Part shown: piece after piece, positions 12,219-24,275 of the stretch
How the letters are laid out: each line of letters starts with the position of its first letter
Numbering within the stretch: the stretch's first letter is position 1
Source: Corynespora cassiicola
Taxonomy: Eukaryota; Ascomycota; Dothideomycetes; Pleosporales; Corynesporascaceae
DNA length: 64,000 nucleotides
Reading direction: 5' to 3'
Assembly: GCA_022059125.1 (NCBI GenBank)
Contig: JAEUWY010000020.1
Coordinates: 496,001-560,000 of the forward strand
Made by a program: the position numbers and the translations under genes
The notes under the pieces: model-generated
Told to the model about the DNA's origin: nothing
What the model saw: the letters and a program-made list of their open reading frames with translations, nothing else
Databases searched by the model: none

Positions 12219-14091
12219 GTGTTGAGATGGGACCATTTCCCTGCATGCATGCATCATCATCGTCTTTTTTTGTCTCCACATGGACGGATCTTGAATTGGG
12301 ATGAAGGGTTGATTGATTTAGTGGCGTTTTTTTTTGGAGTGGAGAATCTATGACTTGAGTTTTGGGCTGGTGGGTTAAAATCCGCTTATGTCATTTTTTT
12401 ACCTCTATTTTGATGGAGAGTGGGCTATGGGTTTGCTTTCTTCTTTGAGGGTATTGGGTATATACTTGCATTAGCGAAATGATTGAATTAGCATCTTGGT
12501 TTGCTTCATGTTATTCGTTTTGGAATGTGGATTGTGAGGTTGTGTGAGTGTATAAATTCTTGATTTGTGGGTGCTGGTTGTGGTGGTGTTGAGGTGGAAG
12601 GAAATGTGGTTGTGGGACGGGGTGGGATATGGTTTCCCGACTGTTTTGGGGGGTCTGAATTGGGGGGGGGAATGGGGTGGCATGTCCCCAGCGTCTTCTT
12701 CGTGGGTGAGCAGTGTGTTGCTGCCGAATACCTGGTCCAATGTACCGTGGGATGGCGGTGGTGATGGCGATGACGATGGTCCGTACAACGCCATGTCGTC
12801 GTTGTGGCCTGTACCACGCACGCGATATTCTGGATAGCGTAATGCCGTGTCACGCTCGAAACGCCTTTCTGCAACGAAGCTGTTGGCTGGCGTTCTGGCT
12901 GGTAAAACGTCAAGGGTTCTCTAAAATGGGGTTTGCGTACTCGAGCTATAATCTTGGATTCTGGATGGTATGGTGGCATGGCAAGTTCAGAACATGGTTT
13001 GTGGGCCAGAGCCTTTGGGCCTAGGCGTGGTGGGTATAAGCCCATGTCGTCGTTGGAACGCGTTGTATGAACTCTATTCTTGGTTGATGTGGAGTGGAGT
13101 GGCCGTTAAGCCGTGTTTTGTTTACTCGAGGGTATGGCTGGCGTAGTGTTGTGCCGCCGTTGAAGCATACTTTCACTATCCTGAATCGTAACGACCACAA
13201 GTATGTCACCCTCAAACCTAAACGTACAGAGTCAATGTTGCCCGTCTTGAAAGCCGTCTTGACGGTGGCCCTTACATGGTTCAAGTGCCGCAGTGTGATA
13301 ACGCCGCATCGCCGTTAAACCACTCTTTCCGGATTCCGGGTTTTGACGGCCAAACTCATGCCATCTCCAGAGCCTTAACGTACAGGCAGATTCAGAGCCG
13401 ATGCTGAGCATCTAAAGAGGTATCAAGATGACAACATACCCTTATACCGTTCGGATTTTACAGTAGCACAACACCATGCCATCATCATACCGCACCATAC
13501 ACCCCTCTTAACCTCACGCACCACCACAACATCACAAGACAAAGGCACTCAATTTTTTTTTATTTTTGCAGATGTTATTCTTAATCTCTGTACATGCAAT
13601 AGTGCACGTACCTATATGTCCTAGCCCATATATACCAAGACCCCATCTCCTCTCAATGCATTCCAGGGCCCATCATAGACTTTGTAGTTTGAAAAAGGAA
13701 AACACCATTGCGCGAAAGGACCTCATGGGGGTATCAGCCACGCCTTGCAACCAGGTAGAACTCGTGAAAACAAGGAAACAAGAACCAAGGGAAAAAAAGA
13801 AGGGAGAAGAGGGAGAGCGAAATGAATCAAGCCTTTGACCCCTTTGGAAGCGCAGGAAAGAAAACAGAAAGCCAGAAAGTCAGGAATGGGAGGAGGGACA
13901 GCGAAATGAATCAAGCCGTTAGCCCTTTTGAAACACAAATACGATCGAACCAGACGCCATGCACCATAGCCCATGCCAGTCGCTATGCCATAAGTTGAGA
14001 TCAGGTAACAGAGCCACCGAAAGAGTGGCGGGGTATTCTTTTGATAACGAGAATGAAGTAGTCGTCGTCGTCGTCTTCTTGTCGAGATTGT
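12219..14091. other. Convergent 3' spacer, no supported gene
   Basis: Lies between two 3' ends. T-rich and GT-rich sequence follows the GABA transaminase stop. No domain-bearing frame was found; minus frames around 12506-13045 are Pro/His/Thr-rich low complexity. It includes an 83-bp-period duplication near 13817-13935, listed separately. Confidence 0.5.
13817..13935. repeat. Imperfect direct duplication, period about 83 bp
   Basis: GCGAAATGAATCAAGCC occurs at about 13817 and again at about 13900. Each copy is followed by a related stretch (TTTGACCCCTTTGGAA and GTTAGCCCTTTTGAAA). Confidence 0.8.
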
Positions 14092-16466
14092 TCACTCGGG
14101 TCGATCCAGGTTGACGCGGATGTTGTAGGGGAGGCGCTCCTTCTCGCAATATTCCTCGAGGAACTTGAGACCGAAACGAGCAGCCTGGAGAGGAGTCGTG
14201 TCGTTCTGAATGGGCAAGAAGTATGGGCCCGAGAGCTTTGTAGCGCTGATGTTCTCCTTCTCCAACGCCAGCTTTGCATTGGTCTCTCTGCCAGCCCAGG
14301 TTTTAGGATATGCCTTTGGCATTTCGTCGAAAGGAAGAGCGACCCGGGCTTCTTGGAATGCACGGAGCGACCTCATGTAATATTCAGACAGCATGGTGAA
14401 GTTTTCCGTCAATACGTTGTGTTGCCTGACAAGCTCCGTATGCGGGATGTCTTGAGCTGAGCCGTGAGTCGATGGGCGCGGTACTCGCGGCGCCATGTGA
14501 GTGCAAATGGTTGCGCAGATGACGGCGCTCAGGTAAGAGCGTAAACCATCAAGTGGCAAAAAGTCCTTCGTGTTACGGGAGGATATGTTACACAATGGCC
14601 ACAGCGTCTTCCAGGTGTTGTCGACATCAACCGGCCGACCGCGCATATTTTGAGAAGCGTCATGGGCATAATAAGCTGCCATATAGGACAGTATGCACTC
14701 CATGTAGGCCACGGCTGTGCGTCGCTCGTCCTCCTTGGTGGCTTTGCCGTGTTTCTCCGCGAGCATCTTTTGCGCGTCATACTTGAGGTTGCGCCCCAAT
14801 TGGTTAAACTTGAGAGATGTCTGGGATAGGAGAGCAAACTCGGCGGCTTGCTTCTTGCCTGTCAAGGGCCCGGAAGGTGGCAGTATTTTGCTGTCCTGGT
14901 TTCCGCCTGCGGGAGTTGTTCCATACCGCCCGGGAGTCGAGTCGATTCCGTCGGATGAGGTTGCGCGTGCCATGGCCATGGCCTTGTTGTCCTTCCGCGG
15001 GGTGGCGTGCGCGACTTGGGCTTTTTGGCCGCTCGATTTGCTCGACAACGGTGGTGAAAGTGCCGTCTGGCCTGGCGGGGTAGTGTGTCCCTCTTGTGAG
15101 GACGAGGCCTTTGGTCGCTTACCGGCAATGGCAGGCGCGCTATGGGTTCCTTCCGTGCGGAGACGTTTGTCGGAAACCTTCACCGTGCTACTGGCTAGCT
15201 TATTGCTGACAGCGGCGGATTCCGGTCGGCGTGGGGTAGCCTTTAGCGGCTCCTTTGCCTTGGGTACGTCAGCGCTCTTCACGTGCCCCTTCGCCGGAGA
15301 GCCCTTGGCGGTATCCTTCTTTTCGGGGCCTCCTGGCCTCAACTTGAGGATACGTGATACATCCGCACGCCTCGCCTTGGAGAAGCGAAGCTTGACCACC
15401 AAGCTTGGTGCTGAGCCTTCGGTGACTTGGGGTGGTGGACCGGTTGCGGGCTCATTGGGCGGATCCGGGGCAGCGAGGAGCTGAACTTTGGGTTCAGACG
15501 AAGTCGAGGCGTTTGACTCAGCCCGTTGTCGCTTCGTCGCCATGCGATCCAATTCGGCCTGGACGTTAGACGGAAGTGTAGGGGAAAGAATGGCAGGGAG
15601 GCCATATGGATTGTTGAGCGGCTGGTCGACTGGCGACAGTAGAGGGGGCAGCCCATGTGGGGTGGAGCTGGAGGGACCGGAGGTGTCGATATTGATGTTG
15701 AAATCGCCATTGTCGCGCTTGTCCGCATGCTCTAGTTTCTCGGGCGGAGGTGGACGAGTCTCGGGGGTCCCCTCGCGAAGGCGCTTCTCGGGCTTCTCCC
15801 GCAGATGGAGAGGCTCTGGAGCCGGGCTACCAGAAGTTAGCGCGATACCTGGGAGGACTGGATCGGAGGAAGAACTTACCGCTTAAAGGGGCGCTTTTCC
15901 TGCTCCAACTTCTTTCCAACAGCGGGCGCGGGTGGCATGGGCTTCTCGGCCGATTTGACGCCGTTGGGTTCAGTCGGAGGCAGATTGGGCTTCGTGGGAG
16001 GTAATGCAGGCGAGACCTTCTTGGATCCCGGGGTAATGACGCCGTTTGCCTGCTTGGAGCGGTATGCAGACAGACTAATCTTCTTTTTCGGACCCAGGAG
16101 AGACGGATTGGAGGGCTGTGTCTTGGGCTGCTCAGGCTCGGGCTCGGGCTCCGTCTGTCCCTTCGAAAGGACCAGGCAATCTTTGTACGGTTCTCGGAAG
16201 AGAAGTGTCTGATACTGGAGATCCTCCTCGCTGTGTTGGAACAAATGTCCCATCATCCAGGCCGATGCCTCGTAGGTAGACTTGTAACGGTAGCCTTCGA
16301 GGCTTGAAATCGAGAGGATATATGGGGCCTCAGGTACGACCTTCTTGATGCGGGCGAAGACGTCGTCGAGCTTTTCCAATTCCTCCTGATCCTCGGAGGA
16401 AATTCGTACGCGCTTCGGGTTGGCAGGGTGCGCAGCGCGCTCCGGGGGCTTGCCAGGCTCCGACAT
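14092..16466 (-). CDS. Ebp1/AF4-CHD-like protein, candidate ELL-complex subunit
   Basis: A 773-aa protein. Exons on the minus strand are 16466-15880 and 15826-14092 (GTAAGT donor, CGCTAAC branch, GGTAG acceptor), closing exactly. N-terminal part (residues about 20-90): a short conserved-looking helical module (LEKLDDVFARIKKVVPEAPYI), then Pro/Glu-rich linker. Around residues 250-287 there is a hydrophobic motif pair (GLPPLLSP and GLPAILSPTLPSNV). The middle is basic and disordered. The C-terminal third (about 527-773) is helical: LGRNLKYDAQKMLAEKHG, RRTAVAYMECILSYMAAYY, then LTENFTMLSEYYMRSLRAFQ. This resembles the AF4/FMR2 C-terminal homology domain and the C-terminus of fission-yeast Ebp1, an ELL-binding protein. 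The assignment is from memory of the fold pattern, not a search. If right, it would act in RNA polymerase II elongation. Otherwise it is a conserved fungal protein of unknown role. Confidence 0.75.
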
Positions 16467-17728
16467 GGTGTGGTGCTGTAAATGTGATGGCAGATGATTG
16501 GTGAAGTGTATTGTGGCAGCTATGGATGTCGCGCCAGGTGGTAGAGGTATGAGTAAGGTAGAGGGTGGAGGGAGAAGAGGAACATGAAGGCCGGCGGGGG
16601 CGGGCGGTATAAATAGTGACGGTGGGGCAGCGAAGTGAAGGCGAGGAGCGCGGTGAAGGTGAAGGTGAGTCGCAAAGTGGGTCGTCGGGAGCGTCCTTTT
16701 GGCGGGATGGGCAGCGAGTGAGAGAATTGACGTCTCTAGGGGCGCAATGAGCTATTGTTGTCAGGTATTGTCCTTGTACAGTGAACAGTCGCAAAGGGCC
16801 GGCATCAGCGCGTCTCGTGTACTCACAGGCGGGTCGCCGGGCGGGTGGACAGCTACCGCGGCGGTTGCTTCTCGTCTGGTATGTGCGAAAGGACAGTCAC
16901 CATGCCGCCGGCTGAGGCAAGGGCGCGGTAGGGAATGGCGCGTTCTCGATCGTGGGATGGGCAAGGCGGTGGTTGAGTTTGGGAGAGCAGCAGCTGCGGT
17001 GGTTGATCTTGGCACGACTTCGGGGCTCGCGGCCGCCTATTGGCTGCACATGATCACATCTCGTATGTGGTAGGGCTGCGAACTGCCCAGTACCGGCGCG
17101 ACGGTGTGTGGTGTAGGCTGGAAGAGGGCCGCTGTGTCGCTGCATGCGTCGTCTCTGTTGCATGCGCTCCAGGCGTCGACGCGAGGGTCCCTCTCGCCGG
17201 CGGTAGGCCTGCGGTAGGCCTCGTCGTGCTTCCCGTCCCGTCGCATCGCATCGCTCACCTTGTAGGGCCGTGCTGCAGTGATCTCCAGAGACCCTGGCCC
17301 GCCGTCCGCGATGCCGCTGCTGCTTGTGGGCGCATGTATCCCAAGGCTCCTTGCAGGCCCCAGGTCACCTGATGCCATGGACGCAGCCGTAGACGTCTGG
17401 GACCATCCACGGCGCTGGACGCGGTGCAGTCAGCCGTCCTCCCACCAGTCGAGTCCAAGGGCATTATGTCACTGCCCAGAGTCCACGCGCTCGCCTGTGC
17501 TGGCAAGGATACACCAGGCGCCCAGGTGTCCTCTCGCGGGCTTACCGCATTTGGCTACATGGGCATTTGCTTCGACGTGATTTGGCCGAGCGCAGCAGGA
17601 CATTGTGTGGAGTTTGATCACGGCACGGTTTGTAACAATCGCGAACGGCATTCAATTGCGCCAATGCGTGGCCACTAGCCACTGTTTTTTTATAACATCA
17701 CGTCTACCACGCGTCCTACATGGGCGCT
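16467..17728. other. Spacer upstream of the Ebp1-like gene and downstream of XRCC4
   Basis: No gene supported. It should contain the promoter of the minus-strand gene starting at 16466 and the 3' region of XRCC4. The longest frames (about 120 codons) show no domain or splice coherence. Confidence 0.5.
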
Positions 17729-19055
17729 TCATAGCTCGTCGTCTGTCTCGTCCTCCTCTTCCACTACTCGCGCCGGGGCCGCGGCCGCGGCCGGCCCTTC
17801 TGTAGCTCTGCTGCGCGTAGCTGGCTTGCCAAAAGGCAATGCGCGCGCCGGTGGCGGCGGTCCGCTTGCCACGGGCTTGTCCTTGGATGCTTCTGCGGCG
17901 GCCGATGTTGCTCTGGTAGCCCTGGTACTTCTTGATGGCGGCACATTTTGTGAAGGCTCGTCCTCGTCTTCAGTTTCTTCGTCCGAATTCCGATCAGGAG
18001 TGGCCGCGCCCACATCAGATCCGTCAACCTGCTCTTCCTGTTTGGGCTGGTCGATCTCCATTTGGTCAGAGTCAGACTCCATGTCTGGTTCTGGCGCTGG
18101 CGCGGGCGCCGGTGCCGGTTCAGGTGGCGTCGCCCTCGCGGGTGCTTTTCGTTTCGATGTGCGCGATGCACCAGCTCTGCGTGGCTTGGTCTCGTCTCTG
18201 GCCGAGTGTACGGCAGATGCTGCCCATGTTAGTCCACAATCGCATCCGCATCCGCATCCGCATCCGCATCCGCATCCGCATCTGCGTCTGCCATGCACCA
18301 TGTACACATACCCGTAGGCTCGTCGAGCTTGGCCCCGGCCAGCAGTCTGCTCTGGTCTCGAATCTTCCGCTTCTTTTCGTTCAGCAGCTCCATGAATTGC
18401 CGCAGCATGGCCGTTTCCGCCTCATTCTTTGTCTTGATGAAATCCTCCAGCTGAGCATTGAGCTTGGCAATCGTGCCCTGGCCGCTGCTTGCCTCGACCT
18501 TGAGGTGCAGAAGCTCTTCCAGCGTGCGGGCATGGGCCTGGGCCGACACCTGTGCCCACTCGAAAGGATTGAGTTCATACGCTGGGTCCTTGGGGAGTGA
18601 TAACTCTCCTAGCGTCACCTTGGGCAGGTCAGCATCGGGTGGCCAGTCGGAGAGGGGAGCAGTGAGCATGTCACCTTGATTCCCTGCACGTCTTTGCGGA
18701 TGGAAAGGTCGAGTCTCTCAGCCGCCATGGTGTAGACGAGGCGGACGCCATCCAGTAGCCCGGCATTGGGAGCTTGGGGCTGCTTCTGCAAGAGGAAATA
18801 CGACACAATGGACTCCCACTCCTCATGGCTGCCCTTGAACTTGCGCCTGAGCTTGTCCAGCTGGCGGAGCTTGACTGGACGGACGTGTCAAAGAGAGAGG
18901 AGGCCGGCGGCATATAAGAGGGGCTTACTCGTGCCCACGTAGGGATTCTCGCCCTCGCAGCCGACTAGCTGCAGGTCGGCCTCGTGCTGCTGCACCTCTA
19001 CCACGACCACCTCGCCGCTCCCGTCGGCAGGCGGCACGGGTATAACGTGACGCAT
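17729..19055 (-). CDS. XRCC4: XRCC4 homologue, non-homologous end-joining factor
   Basis: A 374-aa protein. Exons on the minus strand are 19055-18929, 18874-18675, 18618-18312 and 18219-17729; all phases agree and the frame closes. Residues 1 to about 125 form an XRCC4-type beta-rich head (including KLRRKFKGSHEEWESIVSYF). Residues about 125-210 form a long coiled coil (FEWAQVSAQAHARTLEELLHLK ... NEKKRKIRDQSRLLAG). The tail is acidic, Pro/Ala-rich and disordered, ending in EEDETDDEL. XRCC4 dimers hold DNA ligase IV at double-strand breaks; the coil is the expected ligase-binding surface. The first ATG is at 19055; upstream in-frame codons are near-cognate only. Intron 3 (18311-18220, 92 nt) is mostly a (GCGGAT)n repeat but keeps a GTATGT donor and a GACTAAC branch. 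It is divergent from byr4, with about 700 bp between starts. Confidence 0.85.
18239..18290. repeat. Hexanucleotide microsatellite inside XRCC4 intron 3
   Basis: About seven to eight tandem units of CGCATC (GCGGAT on the coding strand) fill more than half of the 92-nt intron. Read through in the exon 3 frame they would add an Asp-Ala repeat and then a stop. Confidence 0.92.
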
Positions 19056-19750
19056 GTCTGAGGACAAAACCTGCTGGCGCACCAATGATGTCGTGGCGCT
19101 GGATTGAGTTCTGGAGCAGCCCTAGTGGCCGGGTGTGATACGCGCCCCTGACAGTAGGGATGGCTTTGTTTTGTGGGAGCTAGGGCGGAAGGGAGGTGAG
19201 ATTGGCCGCGTTTCACGATGGGGACGGGGAAGACAGAAAGTCAAAAGCCGGGGGACGAGTCGAATCTTATGAGGAGCAGCGCTGGCGACGGCGCAGTGCT
19301 GCCTGGGCTCAGCGCGGCGTTTGTTTTGGATGAATCGTGTGCGAGGGCGAGGGGGAGAGGCTGCCTGGAGGGGGAGCCAGCTGCCTCTGGAGGCTCGTTA
19401 TAAGGGCGCACACCCCGGGCGCGACCGTGTACCGGTGTAGCTATAGCCATAGCCAGATACAGACACAGACAATACATCGGGATCCTGATCAGCTGCCGCC
19501 CTCCCATCCAGCCGCGGACCGGCGACGCATTCCATCCTCCGTTGACGTCGCGTGTCGGGCGGCCTCTGGCGTTGGCTTGGACCAGTTGGACAGTTGGACC
19601 AGCGCGCGGCGTGCATAGACGGCGGGGCGCCCCAAGCTCTCCGCTGCAAGGCAGGGTCGTCGGCCCACAACTGCACCCACTTCACCAGCCTCCTCCTCTT
19701 CCAAATTCGACCCTCCACCGCTCCTGCACGACACGCCCGCTCCCGCGAAG
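19056..19750. promoter_or_regulatory. Divergent promoter region of XRCC4 and byr4
   Basis: A 695-bp non-coding interval between two divergent start codons. It should carry both promoters. I see no diagnostic element beyond pyrimidine-rich leader sequence before byr4. Confidence 0.5.
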
Positions 19751-22467
19751 ATGGCCGCCAAAGGCTCCTTCGCCCAACGAATGGCCTCCATGGCCTCGAC
19801 CGTCGAGAACTGGGACGACGAGGACTTCGACACGGGCCCCAGCGACCTCTTCACCACCACCACCTCCATCCACTCCATGAGCTCGCGCGTCTCCCTCTCC
19901 GGCCGCTCCGAAAGCAACGTCGGCGAAGACGACTGGCAGGTCCTGCTGACCCCCGAGGACGACGCGTCCACCCAGAATGCCATCTCGTCGGCCAAGCAGG
20001 CCGGCATTCCCATCCCGAAAAGCGTGCCCTCGAGCGCCCTGCTTGGCGGCTCCATCAAACGCCTCGGAAAGAAAAAGTCCACCCGGAAAATCGACGTCGA
20101 TGACGACTGGGGCAACGACCTCGAGCTGCCCGCCAACGCCGCCGAAGGACTGAAGCTGAAGCCGCTCCCCCCGTGCACTCCCGCCGACGACCAGGATGAA
20201 TTCGACGACTGGGGCGAGGGCAGCCTGGGCATCCGCTTTGGAGGCACCAAGCGAGACACGCGCGGTGCTCGCAGCTCGTCCGTCTCTGCCATGAGTCCGA
20301 GCATGGGGAGCATCATGACGCTCGAGAGCGAGGACGACGACTTGAATGGCCTGGTCCTGCCCACGGAGCCATTGGACTTTGGTGCGCGTCTGGAAAAACT
20401 AAAGAAAAGCGAGCATCCCGTCCCGACCCTCTCTCCCGTCCCGAACCTCCCCAAACGCGAACCCCCGCCTACCTCGGCCCCAAGGCTAGACCCGTCCCCC
20501 GAATTCCCGAACTCGCCTACGGCCGACTCCTTCACGTCTCCCACCGTCGACTCCATCTTCACGCCCCCGTCCGAGCACGAGCCACAGCAGCCACAGCAAC
20601 CGCAGGAGCAAGAGCAGGAATCGCAGCCGCAACAGCCAAAACCGAAGGGTGTAGAAGAGGAGGACGATTTTCTCGAAGGTCTTGAGATCGGCCTTGGAGA
20701 AACGCTCGACCCAAAGAAGCTTAATGTCAATCGGAACATTGTTGTCAAGAAGTCCTCGTTCAAACCCACGCCCCCTCCCGCCGCTCGACCTGCTACCACC
20801 ATCACCTTTACAGACAAGCCATCCTCGTCGAAGATTCCGCGCCCGCTTTCGACAAGTCGTTCTCGATTGACGCCCGTCTACGAATCGGGCGCCTCCACCC
20901 TCGGGCATAGTCGGCCAATCCCCACGACAACCAGCGCACAGCTCCTTCGTGCAAAACGCTCCGCGCCTCTTCTTCGAAACACCAGCTATGGCTCGGCCCG
21001 CGGTTCCATCCCGTTCCTACCTGCAGGAAGCACCAGTTCACAGTCCCACCACGTGATGTCCAAGAACTCTCAGGGTCATCTCCGCCGCGACTCTGACCCC
21101 CATAGGCCATTGTCCCCTCCGACACGCTCGTTCTCACGCATGTCTTCCACCAATCACCAAGATACCCCCAGCCGTGCAGGCATCCGTCGAGAGTTGGCTC
21201 CATCTGCCTTGGCCCGTCGCCCGCCTCCTCCAAAGCGCTTGACTCAGCCCCAAGGCCGTAAGAAGGTCTACGGCGATGGCACCGAGCTTGAGCTATTCGA
21301 CGACCTTCCAACCTCTGCGACCAAGGAAAAGCAGTTTGAGAAGACGCCGCGCAATGTACCGAGCAACAAGACTCTCAGGCAACAACCTAGTAACACTCGT
21401 TTGCCAATGCCTGACCGCATGGCTACACCACTCCCCCAGACCCCCAAGAGTCCGACTCATTCGCGAATGGATAACACCCCCCGGTTTGCTCGGGACACAG
21501 CAGCAAGTCGGAATGCCCGGGAGCAACGCCTAGCAGGTACAAGGTCTCGAGGCGAAGGACCGATTCCTCCAACGCTCACAAACTGGAAAGCGCATGTTGC
21601 TGCAAAGAGCCCGCACACTAGCCCTACCGCTCATAGGAAGAGGGGTTCGGGGCAAAAGCCAATGCTTATCAAGGCCATATCCGCACCTTATGCGAAGAGT
21701 AAGCCTATCATCACGATCTGCCCATCAGGCTTGACTAACACATGGTAGATGAGAAAGGGATGGTATATAACCCTACTCTACAACGTTGGGAAGGAAACGA
21801 AGACGCTCTCGTCCCCTTCTCCCACCCAAACACTTCCACCACCACTCTTGCGCTGACCACGGCGAGCACTCCTACCTTTGCTCCACCAAACCATCCGTTC
21901 AATCACGCGCATGATCGCTCCCACTCCATCTCGCACACGGCGCTATCTTCCATTCAGGCTGCGCAGCAAAAGAGCATATCCTCGCGTGCTGTGAGGGTTG
22001 CTCCTCAGCCTTCGCCGCCGCGCCCTGCCTTGATCTCGCAAATCTCGGCACCGCGTGGGGTGCAATACGAAGGTCGCATGGTCTACGACCCTGTATCGAT
22101 GAAGTGGCAAAGGGCGCCCAGGTTGTCAACAGATTCCAGGGCCATGTCCATTGATTTGGAGGACGAGGAAGATCCTTTCGCTGGCATTGAAGATCTGAAA
22201 GATAACGAGAGTGTAGCTGGTCATGGTGGCGGTGGTTTTGCTGGCAACAGCGCCTCGAACCTAGAGGACCCGGCGTTTGTCGGAGAAGAATTCGATCTAG
22301 GCCCTAGCTTCATCCGGCGGCAGCGAGAAGAGGAAGCTGTCTGGCGGAGGAGAGTCGAGGGCTGGGTCGGCGGCCTCCGCGACAACGGCGAATCCAAAGA
22401 AGACGGATGGCGGTGGGCGATACGAAAGTTCGCCGCTGGAGCATCCGCAGAAGCCTCATTGGGCTAA
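19751..22467 (+). CDS. byr4: Byr4/Bfa1-type septation/mitotic-exit GAP subunit
   Basis: An 888-aa protein. Exons 19751-21698 and 21749-22467 (GTAAGC donor, TGACTAAC branch, GGTAG acceptor). Byr4 works with Cdc16/Bub2 as a two-part GAP for the Spg1/Tem1 GTPase at the spindle pole, restraining septation and mitotic exit. Recognised by family-like blocks: ENWDDEDFD near the N-terminus, DDWQVLLTPEDDASTQNAI, then KQAGIPIPKSVPSSALLGGS, IKRLGKKKS, DDWGNDLELP, EGSLGIRFGGT, and C-terminal repeats VYGDGTELELFDDLP, GMVYNPTLQRWEGNE and MVYDPVSMKWQR. Long Ser/Pro/Thr-rich linkers between blocks look disordered and phosphorylatable. The exon junction falls in AKN/EKGMVYNP, just before a conserved repeat, which supports the model. 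Confidence 0.9.
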
Positions 22468-22989
22468 GAGGTGTTTTTGTATAGCACTGTACTGTACATT
22501 CACGACTTGATGACCGCATTTGAGATGGTACTCGGCGCGAGCCCACAGAGACCATGGCGCCAGGGTTGTCCTTAAAAGATATCCACGAGTGTTATGACGG
22601 GCGTTTGGATGACCGCGCCTCACTCGTCTTACGGATTTATGAGTTACGATTTTGCATGACATTGGAGCTACTTCTCTGCTCTGCATAGAAATGATGACGC
22701 TTGGGTTTGATGGTTTTTACTGGCGTCTGGATTTTTTCATTTTGATATTATAGTTTGCTAATAATAGTAATAATAGGGTTTTTCTGTTTCGATTCATAGT
22801 TTGCCATGTATGCTTTTGCCATGAGTGCTCTCGCAGCTCGAGCAGCTCGAGGTGGAACTGGTGCAATGCCAGGCGAGGTGCGGGGAGCGGCGGGCACCAG
22901 CGCGGGCACCAGCGCGGGCGGGGCTTGCTTTCTTTTCAGGCCCCAAACATTTTCCTTCCACCTCCACCACCTGCTCGCCCTCGCCGACC
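22468..22989. other. byr4 3' region and WD40-gene promoter/leader
   Basis: No gene supported. An A+T-rich stretch at about 22740-22800 (TAATAATAG-type) is followed by a G+C-rich leader containing a duplicated CACCAGCGCGGG unit at about 22890-22920. Confidence 0.5.
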
Positions 22990-24275
22990 ATGTCGCAGTC
23001 GACGGATCCCCGCCACTTCTTCCAGACCACGTAGGCCGTGTTTGCTTTTGCTGTGAAGCTTGCGACTGACCGACGGCACCAGCTCCGCCCTCGACGAATC
23101 CGCGCGAAAGGCCTCCAAGTCGAAGAATGCCAAGGGCAACCCCGTCAAGCTTCCCTCGAAGATCCTCGCCGTCGTCCCAGACCCCCAGAGCGAGGCCCAG
23201 ATCTACATTGCCGAGGCAGCTGGGAGTGTGAAGAGGATCAACCTTGAAGTCGGTCAGCGCACTGTTCCTAGCAGACGCCTCTCGGGCTGCACTGGTTCAC
23301 GCATGGGTACTGACCGCCACGCTGCAGGCCAATGAGACCACTGCTACCTATGCTGGCCCTGTGGCCCCTCTGACCTCTCTCGCTGTGTCCCCGAGTACTG
23401 ACACCGTGTTCGCCGGATGCTGGGACAAATCCGTGTGGTCGTGGACCATCTCGACCCGGAAGCTCGCGAGGAGGTTCCAGGGACACTCCGACTTCGTCAA
23501 GGCGGTCGCAGTATTCACCCTGCAAGGAAAAGAGATACTCGTGTCTGGTTCTTCGGATGCGACCATAATTGTCTGGGATGTGGAGACTGGAGAGAAGCTA
23601 CACAAGCTGAAGGGACACACCAGAGGCATTCTAGCTCTCGCGCTGGATCCTGCCGAATTGGAGACTAGCAAAGACTCGGTCACCGTCTTCAGTGCAGGAA
23701 GCGACAGGGAGATTCGTCGTTGGACGATCGGCTTGTCGTCAGCGTCGGAAATTCAAGGGACCACTGAGGCGCCCGCGCCCATCCTCGCGCACGAGACAAG
23801 TGTCGATGCTCTTCGCTTCGACTCGGACGATGACTTGTGGACCGCGTCGGCGGACAAGTCCGTCAAGTGTCTGTCGCGCGCCCGCAATTGGGAGGAAGAT
23901 ACAAGGCTCGAACATCCCGACTTTGTCCGCGATGTCGTAGTCGACGAAGAAGGAGGATGGGTGGTCACGGCATGCAGAGACGAGGAAGTCCGAGTCTGGG
24001 AGAAGTCAAGTGGCAAGCTTCATCACGTCTTTACTGGTCACTTTGAAGAGGTCACCGGGCTTGTCTTGCTGCCTAGCCAAAAGGTCGTCAGTGTGAGCAT
24101 CGATGCGACCGTACGTCAGTGGAGCTTGAAGGCGACAGACCTAGCACAAGCGATCAAGGAAGCTGAGGACGAGAAGCAGGGTAAAGAAAAGGAGAAGGAG
24201 CCTGAGAATAAGGGGAGCATCATGACGGCGGAGGAAGAAGCAGAGCTTGCAGAGCTGATGGGAGATAGCGATTAA
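22990..24275 (+). CDS. WD40-repeat beta-propeller protein
   Basis: A 384-aa protein built almost entirely of WD40 repeats. Exons 22990-23030, 23083-23248 and 23328-24275. Repeats are visible as GH...WD-like units: LTSLAVSPSTDTVFAGCWDKSVWSW, VKAVAVFTLQGKEILVSGSSDATIIVWD, the TVFSAGSDREIRRW unit, DDLWTASADKSVKCL, GGWVVTACRDEEVRVWE and KVVSVSIDATVRQWSL, so a six- or seven-bladed propeller is likely. The C-terminus is a Lys/Glu-rich helix ending in an acidic tail (MTAEEEAELAELMGDSD). The junction INLE/ANETTATYAG uses an atypical donor (GTCGGT), required by phase, so that boundary is less sure than the others. I do not recognise a specific partner; a scaffold role is inferred from the fold only. 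Confidence 0.85.

Noticed and set aside
12506..13045. 179-codon minus-strand frame
   Set aside because: Pro/His/Thr low complexity arising from GT-rich DNA downstream of the GABA transaminase gene.
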